A program made the position numbers and the translations under genes. Source: Adineta vaga (lineage: Eukaryota; Rotifera). Taken from it: a stretch of 64,000 bases of DNA. Below the pieces are notes generated by a model. The model was not told where the DNA came from. It saw nothing but the letters and a program-made list of their open reading frames with translations, and searched no databases. Position 1 is the stretch's first letter. Each line of letters starts with the position of its first letter. Shown piece by piece: positions 40,031 to 52,043 of this stretch. The DNA lies in the NCBI GenBank assembly GCA_021613535.1, contig CP075497.1, forward strand, positions 7,440,001-7,504,000, written 5' to 3'.

Positions 40031-40362
40031 ATGCCACATAAAAAGCCAGTAAGTGATACTTATCATCCAATTGGTTATGGAGAAAATGAACAACATCTTG
40101 GCAAAGAGAAAAAGCCGGGAAATAAAGAAGTCGATGGACCACAAGCTGGAATTGGTGGTGAAGAAGGAAGTCGAATATGTGGTCAAGCTGGTCCAGAACT
40201 ACTAGGAGGTAAAATATTTATTGAATGAAGAAAAAAAAAGATTGATTATGTTCATTTTTTCTTTTACAAAACAACGAATAAATAGGGTCAGCAAGTACAC
40301 GTATTCTTGGTCAGTCTGTTGATGAACAACTAGCGAAACCATTACCACCAAGTAGTGAATAA
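40031..40362 (+). CDS. Unrecognised 84-aa glycine-rich polar protein
   Basis: Two exons, 40031-40208 and 40286-40362, separated by a 77-nt intron. The protein is hydrophilic and rich in Gly, Glu, Lys and Pro (GYGENEQHLGKEKKPGNKE, IGGEEGSRICGQAGPELLGG). It has one Cys, no signal peptide and no membrane helix. The composition recalls disordered hydrophilic proteins, but no LEA-type repeat is present, so no function is assigned. The donor (GTAAAA) and acceptor (AATAG) are reasonable and the join is in phase. It converges on the SLC6 gene with 66 nt between stops. Confidence 0.6.
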
Positions 40363-40428
40363 TGAAAACTGTTTTTCTTTTTGTTTCATTATGATTTTGT
40401 AAAATGATTATTCTAATTTATGGGTTAA

Positions 40429-43400
40429 TTAAAGATCATCAATTTTATCTTCGTCTTGTTTCTGTTTTTGTTGTTGACTACTAGGAGATGAAGAAGTAAT
40501 ATAATCCCGTACACGTTCTTCAGGTTGAATTGATCGTTGTAGACGCTACGAAATAGAATAACAAATAAATCTTTTGTGAATTTAAAATTTTTCATTATTA
40601 CTTCATCAAAATCTTTTCCAGGTGTAATGATTAATTTATATAATGCATAAGCTGGTATACAAAGCATTGGAACGTAGACCATAAGATATGACCAAATTTG
40701 AACCTTTGTTGGTAAATTTTTAAAACGAATTCGTTTGATTTCAATATTACCAAGAAGAAAATTGTCCATAGAAATATAGAATATCATCTATATGAAATAT
40801 TATCATTCGAAGAGTAGAGGAAAACGATATAAGTTACTTACAAGTAAGAAGAGTGGACTAATAATATACCATATTACTCTCCAAAATAATGATGGTCGAG
40901 AACCAATCATAGCTTTGATATCATCGGAAAATCGATTGACACCTAAGATAATTGAAAATGAAGTTCGAATTCTCAAAGAAAATCTTACCATAAAACCATG
41001 AGACAGCAATACATTCAACAAAGACGACAAGAAGTAATGCAGGTGCAACTGATATTTCATTCATTAAATTGACAATATAATCACCACCGTAAGTACATGT
41101 TGGTAAGGCACCTAAATAGCATATGACGAGTACACCTAAGACAAATAATGATCGATGACGTCCAAATATATGTGGGAATTCATCACATAAACCCGTAATG
41201 ATTGATTCCAAGCCACCAAACTAAATGAAATAAATATTTTTCTTTTTTCATAACGACGTAGAACATAGAACTTACTGTACTATCAATACCTAGAGTAATC
41301 AGCATGAAAAAGAAGAGAATAGCCCATAAGTGTGACCAATTCATCAAGGCAATCGTATGTGGATAAACGATAAAAACAAGTTCCGAACCTAAGATTTTTC
41401 ATACAAAAAAAAAACTTTCATACAGATCTATTAAACATTATTATTTACCTTTATCTTCAATTACTTGTTCAATCGTTTTCTTTGATACTTCAGCCATATG
41501 ACCCAATGTTGAAAAGACAACAAAACCGGCTAAAACCGATGTCGCACAATTAATTGTACTAGTCACCAGTGCATCCCTGAAATAACAAATGTTCGATTAT
41601 ACAAGCCGATAAAATTTTGAAAAGTTCATGTACCGATAGCAATTGTTATGAAATTTATTGTAAGATGATAGAGCTAAGAGAACACCAAAACCTGGTCCAA
41701 GTGAAAAGAAGATTTGTGTTGCTGCAGCATTCCAAATCTATCAAAAATCATTTCACAGAATTTCTCATATGAAATAAAATAAAAATTTAATCTTACGGAA
41801 AAACTTCTTAATAGTTCCAATTTCGGATGAAGATAATAATGAATACCTATTGCTGAACCTGATAGAGTAATACCACGTAAAAGTAAAATGATGAGAATTG
41901 CATAGGGTGCTACTGCTGTAATCCAAACTGCCTAAATAGCAAAATTAGAAACAAATGAGAGAATATGTTTTAGAAGGAACTGAAAAAAAATTACTTTTCC
42001 TGAACTTTTGATGCCTTTCCAGAGTGCGAAATAGACAAAAATAAAGACAACAAAGAGACATGCAGCAAGTTCCCATTTAATTTTGCCTAAATCGTTAAAT
42101 GAATCTGCTTTATCAACTTCTTGAACACGTCGACTAAAACAGTCGATTTCAATTTATAATCATCCTACAAAAAATTTGTCGAAAGAAACCTTACTAAAAA
42201 AATTCTTCAGTTGAATAAACCAAACGAGTACAATTCTCTCGTGGTGATTTTGTTACCAATGTTGTTGCACTTTTTGCAGCTGCACTCAAGACTTTTTTAG
42301 TTAAATTACTTAATTGTTCTGTATATTGCTGTTCTTCAACACTAGCTGCTACACAACATTCAGTATTCCATGAGTGGTTACATTCTTTCCATGGTAATGG
42401 AGATCTGATATTGTAAATTGTCATAACTAAATAATAAACTGCCCATGAAATGATCGTATTATAAAACATGGCCATCATAAAGTTAATGAGTACAGTTGCC
42501 CAACCAACTCCTTTTACCAATGGACAGATCTACATGTAGAGATAGAAAATTATTGAATTCGAAGTCATAAAATAACAAACAAAATTTACATGTGTCCAAA
42601 CGGTAAATACACCTGATCGATGATATTGACCGAGAGCAAGTTCCATGCTGAATAAAAAAAAAGAAAGGATTCACAGTCTAAATAAATCTGCTATGACAAA
42701 ACGACTATTATTTTCGTAATAATAATTTATCCAAATGATTAGAGAGAAAAGACATACTAGAACAATGGCAATCCACCAAATATTAAAAGTATGAAATAAG
42801 GAATGAAAAACGCTCCGCCACCATTCATATAAACAGCAGTTGGAAATCGCCAAACATTACCTAAAAGAATCCATATAAGTCTCATCTTCAGTTTCAAAAA
42901 AAAAGAATACTACCCAAATCAACTGCATAGCCAATAACAGCAAGAAGAAATTCGACCTTATGATCCCAAGCATCTCTTTGCATCGTAATTTGTTGTAGAG
43001 CTGGTTTCCATGATACGGGTAATTCAATACTTGTTTCAATTGTTTCAACTTCCATCGTTGTATGTATTGCTCCTGTACCATTTTCATCGCATTCAACTTT
43101 CAAATTCGATGAAGTTAAACGTATACGTTCTTCATTATTACCGTTTCGATCATCACCGCTAATTGTCGATTTTAATTTACTTAGATTTTTTAATTGTTGT
43201 AAATGATAACTAAGTTCAGCATTGGTTGAACTATGTGAACGAACAGGTGATTTTATTTTTGGTTTTGTTTTTGGTACATTTAATGGTGATGTTTCAGTTA
43301 AACTTAGATAATTAAAACCACTCGATGATTCTTTTTTAAGTGTTGGAACAATCGCATTAGAAATATTTCCACTTGATGTCGCACGTTTTGTATTAATATT

Positions 43401-43490
43401 TGACACTGATGTTGAATTAGTCGTAGTAGACGATGACTTTTTATTTGTTGACGAAGGCATTGATGGACGTCCCTGTATAATTGAACTCAT
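40429..43490 (-). CDS. SLC6 sodium/chloride-dependent transporter, monoamine (SERT/DAT)-like
   Basis: Thirteen exons in transcript order: 42914-43490, 42758-42860, 42590-42647, 42195-42529, 41995-42133, 41797-41931, 41634-41737, 41449-41576, 41276-41388, 40989-41220, 40842-40942, 40602-40787 and 40429-40545. They give 775 aa, longer than the usual about 630, because of a roughly 170-aa Ser/Thr-rich N-terminus. TM1 has [13 protein letters not shown], where the Asp is the amine-binding residue of monoamine transporters. Other landmarks are [64 protein letters not shown] and [16 protein letters not shown] Cys- and NxT/S-bearing loop follows TM3. The protein would clear serotonin, dopamine or a related amine at the plasma membrane. 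The reading frame stays open to an acceptor at 43565 without an ATG, so an upstream exon may exist. Confidence 0.9.
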
Positions 43491-44142
43491 AGAATCTCGT
43501 CCTGAACGACGACGAGTTTCGCAAGGAGGCCGCGTATTGGCCACAGTTGCACCGACGTTAACGGTCTGAATGATTGTAAGAAAATGAGCAGATAATCGAT
43601 AAACTAAATTTTAATACTATGAAAGCAATATTCTTATGGATAGAGATACTAACCGACAAATAATAGCAAAAGAAAATAAGACTGAAATCTTTCTTGTCAC
43701 TTTGACGAAGCCTTTCTCAAAATCAAACATATCTTCTCATATTTTTTCTCTATGAGTTGTCTATCATTACTGATCCGAAAGAAGAGATGGATCTTTCTTC
43801 TGTTTGTTAGTTTGATCTGAAGAAAATGTTCCTCTGCATTTTGTCTTTTATATTCGTAATTAACATTCGTTTCTTTTTTTCTTTTGTTTCTCGTTAATAT
43901 TCCAGTTGTCACTGAAGCGAAGTGATTTGCCTTTTTGATTAGATAGACAACTTCGAAGACATCATCTCGTTTTCTCATTTGATAATGGAAAAATGAGCTT
44001 AGGAAAAGAAAAGACATAGAAAAGACTATGTGATTCGATATCATTGGATGTCCATCTTTGTTTTCTTCCAAAAAGTTGAATAAGAAAAGAATATGACAAA
44101 CAAAAAAAATACAATACATCAGAAGTCTTAGATTGATTAGAA
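43491..44142. other. Upstream region of the SLC6 gene
   Basis: 43491-43565 is open in frame with the SLC6 exon and begins right after a CAATCATTCAG acceptor on the minus strand. It is therefore probably 5' UTR or coding sequence joined to an unseen exon. The rest is AT-rich. The long minus open frames at 43697-44119 and 43962-44237 do not look like protein. Confidence 0.5.
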
Positions 44143-44505
44143 TTATTTCTTCTTGGACTTCTTGCTACCGGATGTTTTGCCTTTACCAGATTTCTTTTTC
44201 GGATCAGTACCTGAAGCGAATACAATAATTTCGACACGTTTACCTTGACATTTAAACTAAAATAGACAATTTCTATGAAATAAAGTGATTTAAAAGATCA
44301 TTATGCACCTGATTACATTTGCGACAATGATCCGCTTGTGTCATCAATCCATTGAAATCCCCATGAAGACATTCCGAACAATAACGTGTACCACAGAATT
44401 TACACATATATGTCTATAAGATTCGAATTTAAGAGTTTTACAAAAAGATTAAATGAGAAATTATCTTCTTACAGATTCATAGTCGGGACAGCCCCATCGA
44501 CACAT
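44143..44505 (-). CDS. Small cysteine-rich (zinc-ribbon-like) protein with basic tail
   Basis: Three exons in transcript order, 44473-44505, 44309-44413 and 44143-44256, give 83 aa. Cysteines come in pairs typical of zinc binding: MCRWGCPDY, YMCKFCGTRYCSECLHG, and DHCRKCNQFKCQG. The last 25 residues are almost all Lys, Ser and Gly (PKKKSGKGKTSGSKKSKKK). No membrane segment is present. Splice sites are good and phases are all 0. The exact family is not recognised. A structural zinc module with a nucleic-acid-binding or nuclear-localising tail is a reasonable guess. Confidence 0.72.
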
Positions 44506-45433
44506 TGTAAAGATAATAGGACGATTTGATCTGTTTTTCTCAGATAATTTCAATACTCAACTCCTCCCACCTGTCAGTTTTGTTGTTGAAACAAGAAAGA
44601 AATGTGCCATGCAACAATCTTTTATTTCTTTTTCTTGACTCAGTTTTTTTTCGTTAGACATTGATGTTGTTTGTCTACAATCAGAACAGCCAAAAGAAAA
44701 GAGAAAACGAACTATGAAATAATACATGAGCACATAAAGAAAGTTTATATTGAACTTTAATTACAAGAAAGACATTTGAAAAAAAAGTTTAATGATAAAA
44801 CTCAAGAGATACTTCAAATAGTCAATTAAGAAATATTTTATCGTCACTCATGTTGTTCTTCATTTCAAAATTCAAAAAACAACAATCGATGTCTGCAAAA
44901 AAGTGTAATTGTATTTAACCTTGAATTAAATTTTAACACTTCTTACGACTAATTCCCCCGCTAGTTATATCATCTTACTTTTATTCAAAGCTTACAAACA
45001 TTTTTATTCAATTCAAAACAGTTTTATTTGAGATAAAAATATGAAAATTGAGATCGTTTGTATTAATAGCTTTTTAAATATATCCAGATGTCGCTCGTAT
45101 CTCTATTTTGTATAAATAAATAATTAATAGAGAGGTTGAAGTGTTTCATATATGGCAAATATCCGACATAAGCACAAGGTTGTTGTTTTTTCCCCTTCTA
45201 GCATCATCATTTACTTCATCCTGTCTTTTGAAAATATCAACGAACTCTTACAGTTTTTTCTTGGATTTTATAATTTCTTCTTTTTTTCTTGATTTCTTTT
45301 AGAAAAATAAAAACTTGTGTATGGTTTAATTCGCTTGTTCGATCGAACGATTACGTATGAAAACAACTAACTGTTCAACCTTCACATAACTTGATTGCTA
45401 TATTTTTCAATACAGATAAACATCAGTAGAACG
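44506..45433. other. Divergent intergenic region
   Basis: AT-rich DNA between the small cysteine-rich gene (-) and the RS/polyQ gene (+). It should hold both promoters. Nothing else is seen. Confidence 0.55.
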
Positions 45434-48400
45434 ATGACTTCAAAAACGAACAATACAAATATACGTCCAAGTGTTATGGGTCCTTCTTCATCGACCTTGA
45501 AAGGTAAAGCAAGATCTCGAGTTTCTATTAAGTAAAAAATATGGAAAGAACGTCGGATTTGTATATTTCTTTTTGGAGAGAATATTCATCTCTCTATTTT
45601 GAAAATTGAAGTTATATACCGATGTTGTTGATGCCTGCTCTATTCTAGTGATCATGTTTGAAAAAATAAAGAAGGTAATATGCCTCCTTCTCTTCTCGTT
45701 CTTTTTTCTCTTTCTCTGTTCATAAATATGCAGAAGAAGATGAAGAAGACAGTTGAGATTTCTTGTACACCGTAAGTTAATATATTTGAAAACAAAAACG
45801 AATCAAGATAAGATATTAGGATGATGATGCTTGGCGTGTAAAAACGAACAAAAAAATCGATACAGGCTGGAGGAGAGAGAGATCCAAGATTTCAGATAAT
45901 TTCTTTACTTTTTTTCTGTTCATGTTGTTATTGTTGTTCTTGTTGTTGTTCGTGAGTGTTGTGCGCGCGTAGATTTGCCCAACAAAACAGCAAAAACAAC
46001 TGATTAATCAACACATTTTAATAGAGAAAAAAAACCAGATCTTCTAATTCTATTTTCACTAACAATAAATAACTATTCACAATATATTTTGTGTGCGTGT
46101 GTGTTTTTATTCTATCACTTATTTGTTGGTTCTTCTTTGCATGTTTTCTATATCTATGCTTTCTTCGACTTATTCTCTTTGCTGTCGCTATTACGATTGC
46201 TTTACTTGGTACACGATGTGATTGTGCATGCTATGATGTTCATATATATACATATTCTGTTTTTGTTTTCTATTCATGGAATCAGCCACCATCATCATCA
46301 TTATCTTCTTCCACGATGGTCAAATATCAAATATGTCGTCCAGCAGATCAGTAACCGCCTCGAAATTCCTCTACTGACCAAAAGAAAGCCATGCTTCTTC
46401 TTTCCCCTAATGCTTTTGTGAATTGTGTGTACATACTGACATGCTTTGCTCATCTGATAGGCAAGTTTTGTAAGATACCTTATCTAAAGCTTATAAATCT
46501 CAACAAGATCGATTACATATGAGCAAAGACATACTTTCTTTCTCTTATCTTGTTATAGGAAAGAAATTTTCTCTCTATGACCAGATTTGGATCTACAGAT
46601 AACTATTCTTTCCATATCGGTTGGTTATTTACAAGACAAATTATTGTCTCTTATATATGTATATGCTTCGTTTGTTGCATGATTGCTTGATTCTTTCTTT
46701 TAATGCACGTATAAATCTAATTTATTTAGTTTAATATATGATTGATTTGTTTTGCTGCACTTGTATCACATATAGCCTTCTTTAAATAGACTCATTTGAT
46801 ATTTGAAATGATCAATCCTCTATTTTTATTTACCAACTTTAGTCTTTGAACATATTCATATCTACGAGGTAAAAAAATTTATTATTTCAAAAAAAAACAT
46901 AACAATAAAATTTATCGACAGATTTCGTGTTGGCTTTCTTTATTGTGAATGTGTTAATTTGACTTTTTTTATTGTTTCACTCCTCTCGCTATATCTCTAT
47001 GCTTGTAGCCAACAGAAACACTGATCATCATATAAATAAAACCCGAAACAGAACGGTGAGGTAATCGTGTTTTATTCTGCACTGTAATTAAACAACAGTC
47101 AATTACTAACAAAATCAAACTATGCACGCTAACCCGTTGTTCTTTAGTTTACTTATGATTTGCATGTATAACTTCTTTCTTTTATACATCTTCTTGTAAT
47201 ATTCAATAATAAAAGAAAAAAACGCACAAAAAACAACAACAACTCTTTGAAATATATATATATATATACATATATATCGTTCTTTCTTTATCGAGTGTGT
47301 TTGTGTGTCATTTTATTTTCTAGTCGATTGTGGTGCTCTATTTTGTACATTTATTTTGTTTTTCAGGAAGATAATAACGAGGTATTTTTCTTTTGTCTAA
47401 ATAACTATATATATCTCTCTCTTCTCTGTGCCATAACACAATGCATTTTTTTAGTCTAGCTAAAACTGTATGCTCGCGCAACTATTTCCCCAATCGATTC
47501 ATATTGGATATCATATATATTAGAATTTGTTAAAGAATATTTATTTATTTCGATTTTTTTTCTATTTATCTTTCAATAGAATCATCACCATCGACAACAA
47601 ATGATAAAGGATCAAAGAAATCGAAACATGTAAGTATCTAGTCCATCATTTTTATCACATTCGAAGAAGCGTTTTCCGAGAATGAATGAAAAGACGTAAA
47701 ATTTTTCATGCCGAATTTCCTAAATAATTAAAAATCTATTCGAAATAACTATTTGGAATTCAAAAAGCAAAATCTTATAATCTTTTTATTTTTATTTCTT
47801 TCTAGGCATCGAAATCAAACTCAAAACATCACGAAGGTAAGAATCAATTTGAAGAATATTTCGTTTCCATAATATTCTTTTGTATATAGAAAAGTCACGA
47901 AAACGTAAAAAGAAACAGCATAAATCAAAGAAAAGTCCAAATGAAAAACGTGACATAGTCGATGATGCCCCTCCATTGCCACCACCTAATCAAACCACAC
48001 CACAACCACCTCCTCCTTCTGATCTATATGATGATCTTGATGAAACGTCAACAACAAATAATTCAGTAGTTAAAACGGATCTATCATTATCACATTCACC
48101 ACCACCAGTAATGCCAACAATATTACGTCAAGGTTCTCGTACACGATTAATAATGAAAGAGCAACTCGTGCCATCTTCTGTAATTCAAACAAGTACTAAT
48201 CAAACGAATGATCATAATAATAAAAATTCTCCAATTTCGGCAACAAGCACAAGTCATTCGGAACATTTAGCAACACAGAAATTTGAAGAACAATTAGCAT
48301 TACTTGATGCAACATCATCGAAATTAACAATGAATAATTGGGATCATTCGAGTGGTGGAAGTGAAGAAGATGAACAAATTGAACGTATTTGTCGAATGAA

Positions 48401-51400
48401 CAATACTGGAAGTATATCGGGACCCATTCAATTTAAATTCAATCGTACACAAAATTTACCACTAAAAACATCACCAGTATCGAATGATGTTGGCAATAAT
48501 GAAGAAGAAACAGTTCCAATTACGATCTCAATGAAAAAGAAACGATTACACAAACCCAATGATCCAACCAGTAGTTCTCATTCATCATTATCAGGTGATG
48601 AGATTGAAAAACAAACATCACAAACAAAAAAACAGAAGATAACTGAAAGTATGTTCATCTAAAAATGTTCATAAAGAAAAGTCTTCTTGTTTTAAAAGGA
48701 GGAAGTGTATTTCACAAACTTTGAACATGTTTTAAATTAAATTTCGAGACTCGACTAAAACGGAGAGATTTTTCGAAATTTTATTCATAGACATTATATT
48801 ATTTCCCACTAGCTCTGCTTCAATGCTTTCACTTCTCTATAGGCTATATATTCGACGAAATCATTCGTTAAGGCAAGAGATCTAATATCTTTTTCCTCTT
48901 TTCTTTTCTTCTCTATTGCTGTTGATGACTTGATGTAATCTTTTATTTTCTTGTTTTGGTCGCTAATATCGCCGCTATGGCAGCTGAGCTCTTTGCTTTT
49001 TTGACGCATGTCAAGCCAAAAACATCTTAAACACATACACACACACCTATATATACACGCGAGCGCGCAATTTTGTATTTTATCATGTTGTTCGATCTAA
49101 ACTCTAACTAAGATCGTATCTTTTTAACAAAATTTTCATATGAATTTTCATTTTCTTAGACGAAACAACTCAATCTGAGACAACAAATGAACAACCAACA
49201 GTATCCACTACAACAGATGAAATTACAACATCAGAAGTAAACAAAGTAGAAGAACCTGTTGCATCAACAACTAATGAGAAGAAAGTAGATGACCAAAAGA
49301 ATGATCGTGATCATCATTCTCGATCAACATCTGCATCATCATCAAAACATAGAAAACATAGTAGTCATCGACGACATCGCCATCATCGTCGTCATTCATC
49401 TTCATCAAGTTCACGTTCTTCCTATTCAAGTACATCGTCTGATAGTTCTCGTTCATCCTCCAGTCGTTCACGTCGAAGAAGACGACGTCGACGATCACGT
49501 ATGTATTTTATTTGATATTTCAAATCATTGTTCTCATCATTCTGATTTTAGGTTCGTCTCGTTCATCTTCACGTTCATCTTCTAGTTCAAGTGATAATCG
49601 TTCACGTCATAGTAGTCGAAGTAGTCGTCGCTCATCACGTTCGTATTCTCGGCGTCGTTCGTCCAGTTCTCGAAGTTCTCGATCATCCACATCTTCGCGT
49701 AGTTCACATAGTCGATCAAGATCTCGAAATCATTATCGAAAATCAACACGACGTTCCAATAACAGTCATCAGCAGCAGTCAAATAATAATGGGAAAGGAC
49801 GAGGTGGTGGATCACGTCGTGGTCGAGGAGCTCGAAATGGTCCACGTGGCCGTCGTGCACCATCAAATGAAAATCAACGTCGATCATCTCCAACGAATCG
49901 TAATGGAAATAAGTTTAATCCTACATTGAGCGGTGGTGGCAATGGTAATGGTGTTCGTAAACTACCAAATAATAAACAACCACGAGTACTTATTGCTGCA
50001 ACACCTAAACTTCCAAGTACTGAAGAAAACCTCAATGAACTAGCAGCCACATCAACTACGACAACAATAGAAACGGATGAAATTAAAACAGAACCAATTA
50101 TTTTAACGACAAATCAAAATCAGCAACGTCTAGTTGGACAGAAGAAAAATGCGAAAGGAAAAAATAAACAACAAACACCTGCATATTCATTGAAAAAAGA
50201 GGAAATTGACGGCATGGATCAGGATAGTGGTGAGCCAATCATTGGACCAAAACTACCACCAGAATTTGAGGTAACTTGATCGATCGATCGATCGATCAAT
50301 CAATCAAAAAAAGCATATTGATTTTGATTTACTCATAAATTTGTTTTTAGAAAAAGATTAGTAAAGATCATTCGTTTACTCCACCTGATATGGATGATCC
50401 GGAGAATGTTGAAATGCTCAATGATTTAAAAGTAGGATCTTTTCATTGTCAAATGGTGAAGTTGTTCACATATTTCTTGTTTTAGTATCGTGCTGAAATT
50501 CATGCCGCTAAAAATCATGGTTTAATCACGGAAATTCAAGCACAACAGTTGATTGAAGAACGTGAAACTCAGAAACAATTAGTAGATTTTCCACTTATTC
50601 AAATGCCTATTATGACCTCGCCAACTATCTCTGTAAGAATGATATAGAAATCTAGCTATTGTTATTTATTTCAAATTTGTTTTTGCTTTTTCAGTCAATG
50701 CCTTCATTTATTGTCGCCACACCAAATCCCATGATCGCTAATTATCATCCATCTTCAAGTAGCATCGAATGCTGCTTCGCAATTGGTAGCTAATCCTGAA
50801 ACATCTCCCGTAACACTTGAACAGCAACAGCATCAATTACAATCACATGCTTCTGTGTCACCGAATTCTGCAGCATCGAGTGGCGGTGAAAGTTGTTCGA
50901 CGCCTGGACAAACAACACCAAATGGAACAACTACTGTTCTAACACAAGATGGACAACAAATGATGATTCAAGCAACAACAAATGCCAATCCCCAATTAGT
51001 ACAAATTGCTCAACCACAACAACAGTTGTATATGCCTATGCAAAGTGCTATTCAACAACCACGAATTGTTGCTGTACGAACACCTCAAGGTAAAAAGAAA
51101 TGTGCTCATAGTAATACCATTGTTTCTTATTTCTTCTTCTTCTTCTTCTTGTTGTTATTTTAGGTGGTCTTCAACATTTTATTGAATATCCAACTGCTCA
51201 ATTGTTACAAGCACAACAACAACAACAACAACAACAACCTCAATTTATTCAACATAATGGTCAACTTGTTCAAGTCATTCGACCACAAGTCGCCTATTCG
51301 ACTCCAACGTTAATGCAACAGTTACAATTGCAGCAGCAACAACAACAACAACAGCAAGCACTAGCTGCTCAATTTCAAGCTCAACAATTAGCTGCCATGC

Positions 51401-51510
51401 AACAAACAGGTGGTGCTATATTTCTTCAAAACTCATCTGGACAAATTGTACTCGCTCAACAGAATCCACAAGCGATGCGTGTTGTGCAAATCCCTTATGT
51501 ACCTAAATGA
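45434..51510 (+). CDS. Large RS-rich, polyQ nuclear protein (splicing-factor-like)
   Basis: Ten exons: 45434-45503, 47580-47629, 47806-47836, 47890-48648, 49160-49498, 49552-50270, 50351-50431, 50486-50632, 50695-51089 and 51164-51510. They encode about 978 aa if the frame break in exon 9 is bridged. Order: a Ser/Thr start, a Lys-rich block (KSRKRKKKQHKSKK), a Pro-rich acidic region, then an RS domain across exons 5-6 with dense SR/RS and Arg/Gly (GRGGGSRRGRGARNGPRGRR). A short conserved-looking segment (FTPPDMDDPENVEMLNDLK, YRAEIHAAKNHGLITEIQ) follows, then a Gln-rich C-terminus with Q8 and Q9 runs. The RS and RGG content suggests a nuclear role in RNA processing. The family is not named. 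Exon 9 changes frame at about 50758 by +1 nt. Intron 1 is over 2 kb. Confidence 0.72.
45504..47579 (+). other. 2.1-kb first intron of the RS/polyQ gene
   Basis: Phase joins exon 1 (ends ..TTGAAAG) to exon 2 exactly, so this is one intron about 40 times longer than the local norm. It is AT- and T-rich with GT and CA microsatellite-like stretches. It contains a 38-nt exon-like block at 45734-45771 with good CAG/GTAAGT borders. Open frames at 46089-46421 and 47247-47459 are low complexity. Confidence 0.6.
48649..49159 (+). other. Long intron 4 of the RS/polyQ gene
   Basis: A 511-nt intron between the Pro-rich and RS-domain exons. It contains a CA-rich patch near 49030-49062. No exon is seen. 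Confidence 0.6.
50278..50304. repeat. GATC tetranucleotide repeat in an intron
   Basis: About five tandem GATC units grading into AATC units, starting 7 nt after the exon 6 donor of the RS/polyQ gene. Confidence 0.85.
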
Positions 51511-52043
51511 CAAAACCAATAGAACCAACGGGGCTGTGATAAACATCCCATTCTTCAAACAAAACAAAAATATACTATACTAGACATGCTTTTGCTTTGT
51601 TTTAGTCATCATGTGTATACTTATTTATTCTTTCTTTCTTTCTCTCTTTCATTGATTCTATGTGTTGCGAGCCGTTTCCGGTGATAGAAAACTGCATGTA
51701 TGATTAGTTTATTCCATCAAATGATTTCAAAGATCATACATCTTACAGATTTGGCTGCTAACTCCTGTATGTGATTCAAAAGAAAAGAAAAGTAGACAAA
51801 AGAAAACAAAAACATTAATTCAATTCTATTGCTAGTTCTTTGTAAGATATTATTCGATTCATTTCTTTCTTAAATTTCTATGCTTTTCTTTTGTCTTCTT
51901 CTTCTTCTTCTTCTACTTCTCTCTGTTTTTGCTCTCTTCAAATCGTGTATCTGCATTGTTGTTTTTCTTTGTCTATCTATTTTTTTTGCATACAAATAAA
52001 CTAGATAAAACACATCTTTACAAAACATCCATCTTTCTTCTAG
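51511..52043. other. Spacer between the RS/polyQ gene and the TMEM72-like gene
   Basis: 3' UTR-like AT-rich DNA with TTC tracts near 51895-51915. It ends in a splice-acceptor-like CTTTCTTCTAG directly before the next ATG. Confidence 0.55.
52033..52043 (+). promoter_or_regulatory. Acceptor-like site abutting the TMEM72-like start codon
   Basis: A pyrimidine tract ending in TAG is immediately followed by ATG at 52044. It may be a spliced-leader trans-splice acceptor or the end of a 5' UTR intron. Confidence 0.45.

Noticed and set aside
43697-44237. Long minus-strand frames upstream of the SLC6 gene
   Set aside because: Lys/Phe-rich readings of AT tracts. The 3' part overlaps the real exons of the small cysteine-rich gene in another frame.
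46089-46421. Two overlapping 87-110-aa + strand frames in the first intron of the RS/polyQ gene
   Set aside because: Composition is Phe/Leu/Tyr/His low complexity from T-rich DNA. The exon 1 to exon 2 join across it is exactly in phase.
49271-49929. Asp/His/Val-rich frames on both strands over the RS exons
   Set aside because: Shadow frames of the serine/arginine codon repeats.
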